A stretch of DNA of 64,000 bases from Siphonodentalium dalli (taxonomy: Eukaryota > Mollusca > Scaphopoda > Gadilida > Siphonodentaliidae). Under the pieces are notes generated by a model. That model saw only the letters and a list, made by a program, of their open reading frames with translations. It had not been told where the DNA came from and made no database searches. The stretch covers positions 72,315,319 through 72,379,318 of the forward strand of contig CP136069.1 of the NCBI GenBank assembly GCA_032622095.1, read 5' to 3'. How positions within the stretch are numbered: the first letter of the stretch is position 1; every line of letters begins with the position of its first letter. The position numbers were made by a program, and so were the translations under genes. Positions 1 through 8,775 of this stretch are shown in pieces.

Positions 1-42
1 TTTATGGCAGTTTTTGACAGAGCTGAATATTTTAACAGCATT

Positions 43-102
43 CCCACCGCCAACTCCGCCCGTATCTTTACATACCCACCGCCAACGCCGCCCGTATCTT
101 TA
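43..102. repeat. Two-copy ~31 bp tandem repeat
   Basis: CCCACCGCCAA followed by a short variable stretch and CCGCCCGTATCTTTA occurs twice in tandem. A related CCCACCGCCAA string recurs in the poly-C inverted repeat near 27.4 kb. Confidence 0.75.
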
Positions 103-385
103 AAGATGGTCTATCTCTTCCTCTAACAAGTTTTTTATAGACACAAGGGTATAAAATATTAGATGAGAATTGAAGACCCCTGTCTGGAAACGCATCAATT
201 AATTTTGATTTTTTTTTCCAGACAGCTGTCTTTGATTCCTATTTTTTATTTTATTTCCCAGAAACTATATAAAACGTATTTAGGAAGAGATAGATCACTT
301 TAAAGTTCGAACAATTGATATAATTTCCATTTCATTCCATATCTTAAATACATTCAAAAACTTCCACTTACAAAGAATCCAGGAT

Positions 386-589
386 GTACAGTAATGCTCT
401 AAATAATAGACTCCTTAACCACAGAATAATTATGGGTAATTTTTCAGGATTTAGTCGGAAATATGGCTTGTTGTCATTCATAATAATGAATGAATGAATG
501 GCAACAAGCCATATTTCTGACTAAATCCTGAAAAATTACCCATAATTCTTCTGTGGTTTAGGAGTCGATTATTTAGAGCATTACTGTAC
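386..589. mobile_element. Foldback element, CAGTAATGC family, complete copy
   Basis: Near-perfect palindrome of about 204 bp. It starts GTACAGTAATGCTCTAA and ends with the reverse complement; arms are ~90 bp with a short TGAATGAATG-rich loop. The 14 bp AAAGAATCCAGGAT lies on both sides (372-385 and 592-605), a long target-site duplication. Other copies are at 8,404, 17,391, 22,845 and 23,134. No coding capacity. Confidence 0.85.
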
Positions 590-705
590 ATAAAGAATCC
601 AGGATACAAATAACATACTAAGGTCAGATAAACAAACTAGTTTGTTTCTCAGGGAATATTTCATGTTCATAGTGATGAGAGAGGCAGATGTTTTTATTTA
701 TTAGA

Positions 706-982
706 TTAAAGATGCATAATTCGAATTAAAGCTTGCAAATTACTATTTCCTTGGCTTCGGGGGTAAAAAAAATATTTGATTGGAGTCGAGGAATGCTCAG
801 GGTGATCATATATGGATGTTTGACCACCGATAGTTTTAAGTGGCCCAATAAAACGTTGATGAGAAGATGGTCTCGGACCAAATTGTGGATGAAGATGGAT
901 AACTCTTGATAACTGAAGCGGCATTTCAAAAAATGTTGTTGTTGTTGGAATCTGATGATATGGGGACCATCGAATACCTTTA
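706..982. repeat. Dispersed repeat shared with 59.0 kb
   Basis: TTAAAGATGCATA followed by TTACTATTTC(C/T)T(T/C)GGCTTC occurs here and at 59,013-59,100. Both copies begin at TTAA, and this one also ends next to TTAA (979-982). The reading frames across it match no family I know. Confidence 0.5.
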
Positions 983-1855
983 AAGTCATTAGCTTTTATT
1001 AAATTGTTGAAAACTGCGGTCAGAGTAAGAAATCTTCTCAGATACCACATTTTCGGCGCGAATCATCGCGTGGAGGTCATCGAATTATATTCGGAAGAAA
1101 TCGGAACCGCCCGAAAAACGACGATCGGCTGGCACGCACGGTTGACAGAACAGCCAAAACAATAGCCGGCATGTCGATAACCGAAAGTAGATTCAACAAA
1201 ACACAAACTAGATAATGTCTTGATTTTTGCATCGATATCTCATGTTTTCTAATTTAAATATCGAGAATTAATTGGCAACTAACAAAGTGTACACACTGTG
1301 TATATGTTATATATGGATTGTTTGCAAATTTATGCGTGAATGGGTATTCACAGCATGCAAAATACGATTGGCACACCTCCGAACTGATCCAGGTGGTCAT
1401 GCTTCTCATCGATTGAAAATAAACAAATCGGGGAATTCCTGCGTTTCTTATCAAACGTCAACATATTTGGTCGAATTTAAGATGAAGTTATCTGCAATGG
1501 CATTATTGACTTCTGTAAATGGAAATTATTAGCAATATTTGAAATGCAGAAAGTGAACCACCGATCGATCTATAAATTATTATAATAGCCCAATCGGGCT
1601 GAACTAGATCGATTGGTCTTCCTGGTATAGTGGTCGCTGCTGTAAGAGAGGGAACTCTAAATTTCTTAAATATTAAAATTTTGTTTGTTTTCAGATTTGT
1701 ACAAGTTTATAATGAATATTACCAGTAAAAAATTATACCGTTGTCTTTCATTAGTTTCAAAATAAATGAGAATTCTTTTTAATTAGTAGAAACAGCTGGT
1801 CGAAAGAACAATTTAGAGTACTCCCCTTATCCCAGATTCACTTTATAGTAGCTAA

Positions 1856-2110
1856 TTACACTTAATCAAGGAATCTCTAATTACACTTAAGTGAAATAAG
1901 AATATTTCTTATCGCGCTTAAGCGCAATAAGAATATTCCTTATTGCGCTTAGAGATTCCTTATTGCGCTTAAGTGCAATATGATATTCCTTTTTGTGCTT
2001 AAGTGCAATAAGATATTCCTTATTTTGCTAAGCGCAATTAGATATTTCCTTATTGAACTTAATCGCAATTATCTCTTCCCTTATTATATCGCTTAAGCTC
2101 AATTATATCG
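1856..2110. repeat. CTTAAG palindrome array A1
   Basis: Cluster of imperfect 16-20 bp palindromes around CTTAAG (for example TTGCGCTTAAGTGCAA) separated by GAATATTCCTTAT-like spacers. Confidence 0.8.
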
Positions 2111-2219
2111 CTTGGCTCCCCATATACCTCATGTATATTGGTATAACCTGATGTAGGTTACTGGCATTAGTAATGCGGTTGCATCCATTTCAGCGTGAGG
2201 GGAGTTCAATGAGAGTGTA

Positions 2220-2700
2220 TATGAATTACGTTTAAGCGTACTTCATTTACGCTTAAGCGCGGAACTCATTTACACTTAAGCATAATTAAAATGAATAATG
2301 CTTAAGCAAATACCTATTTGAACTCCAACTGATTTCCTCTGTCTGAATAATTGAGTCCATCTCATAGTATATGGGGGAGTCTAAACCGATGTTTGATTGA
2401 TATCTTATTGCCAGAGTAAATTTGAGTTTAGAGGGAATCGCATGGGAGACAGCCTTTTCAAATATATTATTTATTAGTGTAAATCAATTGCGCTCAAGCG
2501 CCAAAAATATGTGTCTAATAATATATTTGCGCTTTAGCATAAAATTGCCATAAATGTGATCTATTTTATGGGAGGCCCTTTTCACATTTATTATTTATTT
2601 ACACTTAAGCGCAAATAACCTCTATCATTTGCGCTTAAGCAAATAGATCATATTTGCGCTTAAGCGCAAATCATTTTCACTTAAGCGCAAATAAAAATCA
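2220..2700. repeat. CTTAAG palindrome array A2
   Basis: Several CTTAAG-centred palindromes. The one at 2,653-2,670 (TTTGCGCTTAAGCGCAAA) is perfect; neighbours are one-arm variants. Confidence 0.8.
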
Positions 2701-3239
2701 ATATGCATTGATCCCCCCTGAATTAATTTTACATGGCACAGGCCTAAACACATCACTAAAGTTGATATAGCCCCACCATATGAAGGAAAAAATCCCCGAG
2801 AAACCCCAAGATCTGTTTTATGACCATGGAAATGATATAGATCTGTGTAGGATATGTCTCTTTTATAAAATATACTATATCTCTGGGATGGAGACACAAA
2901 TTCTTGGGGACAGGGATGCTGATATTATGAAAATAGGGGTTTTTCCCTACTTCAAGTCAATGAGCACACCATATGAGGGAAGCAAACCCCAGTAACCCCT
3001 AATTCCCTATTTATGGCCATGGAAATGGTATATAATATCTGCAGGAGATAATAAAATATACATGAGCTCTGGGAGTGAGGCACCAATTCTTGGGACACCA
3101 GGGACAGAGATGCTGATATGCATATGGATTTCTTTTTTCAACTTTCCAGTCAGTACGGGGCTACTGCTATATATATGGGCCCATGATAATATAATATGAG
3201 ATGGACTCAATCATTCACATCAGAGTTATGTAAGGGAGT

Positions 3240-3810
3240 GTTAGGTATTTGCGCTTAAGCGCAAATAAATTGATAGACACATATTTGCGCTTAAGCGCAA
3301 ATGATTTACGCTTAAGCACAAATATTTGCGCTTAAGCGCAAATAAATAATAAATGTGAAAAAGGCCTCCCATACTATTTCCGCTAAAGCGCATATGATTT
3401 GGATTTAAGTATAAATGATTTGCTCTTAAGTGCAAATGATTTACACTTAATCGTAAATGATTTGCGATTAAGCAGAATCAGAATAAATGTGAAAACGGCT
3501 TCTCGTATAATCGCTTAAGCATAATTCATTTACGATTAACTGTAATTAATCTATCAATGAAAATGAATGACCAGTGAGCTTAAGCGTAAATCAATTACGC
3601 TTAAGCGTAAATCAATTACGCTTAAGCACACTTAAATCAATTACGCTTAAGCTTACGCTTTTAGTCAATATTCTATTACTCATAGGAGTAATTCTTTATC
3701 TACATCATATGGTTAAGCGTTAGTGAATTACGCTTTATATGTGTGCATTACACCTGAGGCTGAGTGTAATACATTACGCTTACGTGTAATTCACTTACGC
3801 TAAAGTGCAA
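3240..3810. repeat. CTTAAG palindrome array A3
   Basis: Densest array. Perfect palindromes occur at 3,246-3,267, 3,283-3,302 and 3,325-3,342 (GCGC core) and at 3,595-3,610 (TTACGCTTAAGCGTAA). Arms change together between GCGC and ACGC/GCGT types. Spacers are often TGAT or TCAA. Confidence 0.85.
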
Positions 3811-4596
3811 TTAGCTAATACATGTGAAAAAGGCCTTCCATTATAGTTATCATCTATCAGAATGAATAGTGCTGACTAAAGCTTGACAACAGAATTTGCC
3901 CTTAAAAATATTTCATGGCCAATGAGCTAACAAATGGTCAGTATTGGCATATTGAATACCAATTATTGTACTATTGTACAGGTATAATGTAATTAAACAG
4001 TTTTGAGTTATAAAAGTAAGACAACTCTTTCTGCACGGTACTGTGCTTGCGGCCAGATTGATGTAAAAATTCGGTCAATGCGCTTACAATTTTCTATAAA
4101 TAGTAACATTTTGGAATTATTACCTCTCGATCACTGTTCGATTATAAACTCGGCCAATGTTCTTCCGTTTGTGATTTCACGCAACAATTCCCTTTCTATT
4201 CCTTCCCTGTCGAATCGACTACCCGATTGCGATGTCAATTAGTTTTTCGCTTTAATATTCTGATGTGACGCTATTCCAGCGAACGGTCATCCTCCCTAGA
4301 AGCCATTTCTGAGAAGTGAGAACGAAACCCGATTCAATCCCAATCGAGTTGGAAGTGCTCGGGCATTTCCGTGACTGCACAAGACAACGATTCGGTTTGT
4401 TTTTTCGTGTTATTATGGCGAGATTAATCGGGACGATTGATGAAATGTAAATAGTTAGCCGAATGGCCGTATAATGTGTACAAACTGACTTCAGGATGGG
4501 GGATTTTGTGTATCTGAGTTATTTTATTCACTCTTCCCACAGAATGACGCAGGGAACTCAATTGTGAGGTTCAAATTACGTTTCACATCACTTTAA

Positions 4597-4814
4597 TATT
4601 ACAAATCATTTTTGTGAGGAGGCAGGTATTTATATATAAATATTTATTTTATAGTCACATATTCACCAAAGTAACTAAACGTGGGCAATATACTGAATGA
4701 GGACTGATGTCCATCACATTTACCCTTCATTTCAAACCCAAATTTATAATACCAGTTGTGTGGATACAATATTACTCATTAAGACATGGAAACTTTTTCA
4801 TCCATAGAATGTTA
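4597..4814. other. No gene seen
   Basis: AT-rich sequence between duplicated segment copy A and the foldback element; nothing recognisable. Confidence 0.6.
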
Positions 4815-5293
4815 CCTTGGTCCAAGCCTGAGTTTAGTGTGCCTGTTATTTGCAGAATGAGTTCCCCAGAGGGTGAATTTAGTGACGCTATCCCACATAG
4901 CAGGCTAATTAACATCACCAAATTCAGCCTCTCGGGACCTCATTCTGCTTAGGCCTCGTCTCCTCTGGAAAGTTTCTTTATTATCAAATTTCTATAGAAA
5001 CTTCTTCACAAAGATTCTATTTCTTTTTTGTTTAGTTTCTCTATATCCCCAAATTGGCAGACGACACATTGCATAATCGATGTTCCCAATGGATGTACAT
5101 CATAATATTCACCATTTGGGAACTCCAATCTGAGTCTATGTCTCCCATATCAGATGGGGACATGCAGAATGAGGTCCCCAGAGGATGAATTTGTTGATGC
5201 TAGCCCGCTTTGTGGGATAGTATCACTAAATTCACCCACTTGGGACTCCATTATGCAAATGACAGGCACACTAACCTCAGACTTGCCTTGGTC
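4815..5293. repeat. Compound foldback element
   Basis: Outer arms (about 4,825-4,880 and 5,215-5,285) share AGTGTGCCTGT(T/C)ATTTGC(A) and neighbouring bases in inverted orientation. Inside each half is a further hairpin built on GCAGAATGAG(T/G)TCCC, at 4,852-4,951 and 5,163-5,262. Probably a non-autonomous foldback transposon; no coding sequence. Confidence 0.65.
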
Positions 5294-5440
5294 TCTAAAT
5301 GAACACCAGAATCAATGTGGATTGAACAGGGTCGATGTTTATTTATATGCAATATACATGGAATTGTTATATTGTGCATCTTGTGTGTTGTCAATTTGTG
5401 CCGTGAAGACTTCTGTCAGATGAATATGGATAGGCTTTAA

Positions 5441-5787
5441 TTAACCCTTTCATGATGGGAGCTGCGCTGGTGCAGCATTAAAGGTCCTGTGCCAATGCAT
5501 TATCTTATATATACAAGTCTCCCATAGGGAGTCTTGCATATATAAGAGAATGCACTGGCTTACCAGGTCATGGTAAATATTGTTAGGCCAATGTATTCTC
5601 TTATATATGTGAGGGTCCCTGTGGGAGACTCGCATATATAAGAGAATTCATTGGCTTACCAGTTCATGGTATATATTGTTAGGCCAATGTATTCTCTTAT
5701 ATATGTGAAGCTCCCTACGGGAGACTCACATATATAAGAGAATGCATTGGTACAAAATTTCAGGAAGCTTAGGCATTGGAAGGGTTA
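5441..5787. mobile_element. TTAACCC element with three hairpin modules
   Basis: Starts TTAACCCTTTCATGATGGGAG and ends GGAAGGGTTA. The inside is three tandem hairpins of ~95 bp whose arms read CCAATG(T/C)ATTCTCTTATATA and its complement, capped by CTCCC(T/A)..GGGAG loops. Three other copies carry two modules. The 3' TTAA is mutated to TTAT. It lies just beyond the MRNIP stop codon. Confidence 0.8.
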
Positions 5788-5885
5788 TATATTTACTTAT
5801 TTATGGCAGGACATACATATGCATGAGCAGCAGGTTTTTGGAGATGACGCTTTCCCTGAGAAACAAACCATTTTGTTTATCTAGC

Positions 5886-6891
5886 CTAATTTAAGTCAAA
5901 TTCGCTGTCACTCAAATCAGCTGTGTGGAATATGTTGACACCAGGGTTATTATTCAACATCACAGAGCTTTTAAATACTGTATTATCGGGTTTCATAACT
6001 GCAATCCTTTCTACATGAGTCACATTTTTTTTAGCGACAACTTTGGCCACCTCACTGTCTGTAAACAATTCACATGGAGTCTTCACACAGCCATTTGATA
6101 CGTTGCTATCCATAGAAGAATTACTATTATTTAACATTTGTTGGCTGCCGATATTTTCACTACATTCCTCATCTGACTCTTCACTTCCTGATTCCGTCGT
6201 AGCTGAAGTGAATATACCCCATTTGGACGATACTTGCGATTTAAAGTCAAAACCGGTTTTCTTCGGCTGGAAAATATCTGGACTAGAATTTGTATGCATG
6301 TCTGATTTGGGAAATTGAGCATTATTGTCACCAACATTAGTAATAGTAGTCACTGCTGTAGATAAAGCACAAAATTCTGAATTATTTGTATTTTGAGAAC
6401 CTTTTGACAGTAATTGTTTGTAGTTTTGGGCCGATTTAGACCTATTTTCCATGAGAGGCGATTGTAAATCAGGCCTTTCTTTGTAGTTTTGGTCCGATTT
6501 AGACCTATTTTCCATGAGAGGCGATTGTAAATCAGGCCTTTCTTTGTAGTTTTGGGCCGATTTAGACCTATTTTCCATATCTTGAGAACCTTTTGACAGA
6601 AATTCTTTGTAGTTTTGGGCAGATTTAGACCTATTTTCCATGAGAGGCGGTTGTAGATCAGGCCTATTGAAGACTGTTCTCTCACAAATAATTGATTTCT
6701 CTTCATATGAGGAACGAGTGTTCCAGTTTTTGCTCTCAGTCCCCTTGTTCACATTTAACCTCCTTGTTTGATCTTCATATCTGCCAGGGTTTTCCTTTAA
6801 ATAGATTCCATCGGTGGGTTGATTCCCATATTGGCTGCTGTTGAAGGTCTTCTTAAATTTGTTTAAGTTTGAGGAAGACTGGGCCAATGGT
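5886..6891 (-). CDS. MRNIP: MRNIP exon 4 (terminal, with coding repeats)
   Basis: Terminal exon. Its first base completes AGA (Arg146) after a ctttttcag acceptor, and it stops at TAG (5,886-5,888). It adds about 334 residues for a total near 480, against about 340 in human. The difference is largely low-complexity sequence and a repeat block at residues ~222-304. Family landmarks are SSKWGIF (~367-373), matching the SSKW(A)QF motif of vertebrate MRNIP, an acidic Ser/Glu/Asp run after it, CELFTDSE (~419-426, compare CDLFxTGE), and an acidic C-terminus ending SDSEFDLN. The region is Ser/Asn-rich and probably disordered. No transmembrane segment or signal peptide is seen. A TTAA element lies about 100 bp past the stop, probably in or just beyond the 3' UTR. 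I saw no canonical AATAAA close to the stop. Confidence 0.85.
6412..6663 (-). repeat. MRNIP: Coding minisatellite in MRNIP exon 4
   Basis: Four copies of MENRSKS(A/D)QNYK are linked by RPDLQ(S/P)PL or by FLSKGSQ/LLSKGSQ. At DNA level the units are ~60-63 bp, nearly identical and in frame. The high nucleotide identity suggests recent expansion or homogenisation. Confidence 0.9.
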
Positions 6892-7404
6892 CTGAAAAAG
6901 AATTATCGATTCTGTGAGTCCATTGAAATACATATGCTCTAATTAATCAAACCCTTTAATGAGGTTGTAGACTGGTATACCGCCAGTCAAATTGACATGC
7001 GGTATCCGCCGATAATCTTACAGCGGTAATATTTTTAAATTGCGATAACCAAGTAAACTACCACAGCGTTAATATTTTTGCAACCTCAAAATACTGCGAG
7101 TTCAATCTATAAATTTTGAATCATGTGAGAGTTTGACATCCGGTGCCATTTCAATCACAAAGATTTCAATTGATCTTTATCTTCAAGTTAACTAAACATA
7201 AAACAATATTTCATAAATTCAATTCATAAATTGTTTACAGTTTATTCAACATATGAAGTTTGTCACTGACCGACATTAGCGATTGTATCATCAATGCAGT
7301 ATCCATGCCATAAATAAACAAATTCTCTGGTGTGGTTACAATGTCAACTTAAAAACTTTAAAAACAAATTCATAAAGCATTGCATGAAGAATAAGGTATA
7401 ACCG

Positions 7405-7480
7405 TGAATGCGAAGTGGTAGCGCGGTGGTATAATTGACCACGTTTGATCGCATGATCATGGTTGAGTACTGCAGTAATA
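7405..7480 (+). repeat. Possible tRNA-derived SINE head
   Basis: AGTGGTAGCGCGGTGGT resembles a pol III A box and GGTTGAGTACTGC, about 45 bp on, resembles a B box with one base deleted. No poly-A tail or second copy was found. Confidence 0.3.
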
Positions 7481-7919
7481 CTGGTGGTCAACCTCACTAA
7501 GAAAGGTCGATTAATAAGAGCATAACTGTATATACTAAATACTCAACTAAAATTATGCCGGCGCTAGCCAATGCGGATGTGGAATGCTTCATTTGCATTT
7601 GCCCCAGAAATAAATAACAAAACTGTAAATATTCATTTGGAAATTGCGGTATTTGAATATTCGTCCACCCTAATAAGAGTAGTTAGGTCACACAAATACA
7701 TCGCGCCTTACGATCAGAGCACATCGCTCAAGATGCAATTCGAGCCACCGGAATGTAATGAGGTCCACGTCATGTGTTACAAGTCAAGTTCCTCGCGCGT
7801 GCATACAGAGCGTGCCATGAATGTGCCGGCAGCCCAGTTACACATGTACATAAGACATAACATTGCGAAAAGCTGCTCTGAACTAGCAGTTACAATGACA
7901 TTTGTAGCCTTTCTGTAAA

Positions 7920-8155
7920 TATATTTCCATCATGCTTGATCCCATATTGTTCTTTACACCAGAGAATAGTGCTGGGCGGTTGTATTGGGCTATACAATTA
8001 CTGTCATGTCCATCGTGAGAAAAATAGGCAGATGACAGATAATAATAAGTTCAATTTATTGGAGGGAAATGTTCAGATAATAATTTCAGTTATTATGTTA
8101 ATATTTCCTAATGGATAACTATTCATCAATCAATATTTAGTATAGCAAGGGTTAA
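7920..8155. mobile_element. Degenerate TTAA element (TATAGAAAGGG family)
   Basis: Shares GCAGATGACAGA, GGAAATGTTCAGATAATAA and the end AGTATAGCAAGGGTTAA with the complete element at 19,131-19,382 in reverse orientation. The left end is lost. Confidence 0.6.
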
Positions 8156-8403
8156 ACACCAGACCTTAAACATTTTTTTGTGGTTTTCATCCAATATTTT
8201 GGTAAATTTTTTCATAAAATTTAAACAAAAACTTTTTGATTGTCTCAGAATGGGTTATTTTCTCAGTCAAAGAACTGTTTATTACAGTCTATACAAAGAA
8301 AACGAAAATTTATCTTAGCTCAATCTTGACCTTGAAGTAGTAATGAAAATCAATAAGAATATTTTGAAATTAAAAAAAATAAAAGGCCACAAGTCCTGCA
8401 TGA

Positions 8404-8480
8404 TGTACAGTAATGCCCTAAATAATCGACTCATAATTCTGATGTGGTTAAGGAGTCGAATATTTAGAGCATTACTCTAT
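8404..8480. mobile_element. Foldback element, CAGTAATGC family, deleted copy
   Basis: Only the outer ~35 bp of each arm remain (GTACAGTAATGCCCTAAATAA ... GAATATTTAGAGCATTACT). Confidence 0.75.
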
Positions 8481-8551
8481 ATCACTGTGGCCATTGGGGC
8501 ATATTTAGTGTGAACCGCTTTTCAATAAAACACTCCAACTGCAGTCATTTC

Positions 8552-8775
8552 TTGACCCTTCCATCACTGAAATTTGCAAAAACCCTGTGCAAATGAATTT
8601 TTTTATACATGCAAATCTCCCATAGGGAGCCTCACATATATAAGAGAATCCATTGGCCTTACAATATTTACCCTGACCTTGTAAACCAGTGCATTCTCTT
8701 ATATAGAATCGCATATATAAGAGAATGCACTGGCACATGGTTTTTAATGCTTCACATTGCAGCTCTCATCATTAA
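8552..8775. mobile_element. TTAACCC hairpin-module element, two modules
   Basis: Diverged copy of the 5,441 family, starting TTGACCCTTCCATCA. Its right end runs into the TTAA that begins Kolobok copy 1. Confidence 0.7.

Larger units (their letters stand above)
999..4596 (+). repeat. Palindrome-rich duplicated segment, copy A
   Basis: About 3.6 kb repeated in the same orientation at 11,127-14,767 with roughly 95% identity by eye, differing by point changes and indels of up to a few dozen bp. Both copies start at TTAAATTGTTGAAAACTGCG and end at CACATCACTTTAA, so TTAA bounds both ends, but no convincing terminal inverted repeat is visible. It could be a TTAA-inserted element or a segmental duplication. 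It contains no gene I recognise. Confidence 0.85.

Noticed and set aside
706-1050. 114-residue minus-strand frame
   Set aside because: No family motif; two overlapping frames are open over the same stretch and it lies in a dispersed repeat.
1618-1660. TCCTGGTATAGTGGTCGCTGC as a tRNA gene or SINE head
   Set aside because: It resembles a tRNA D-arm/A box, but no B box, anticodon stem or acceptor pairing follows. It is simply repeated in segment copy B.
3240-3810. CRISPR-like appearance of regularly recurring palindromic repeats
   Set aside because: Spacing is irregular, spacers are not unique, no cas genes exist and the genome is eukaryotic.
7571-7918. 115-residue plus-strand frame in MRNIP intron 3
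   Set aside because: Somewhat GC-rich but without any recognisable motif, splice context or second copy.
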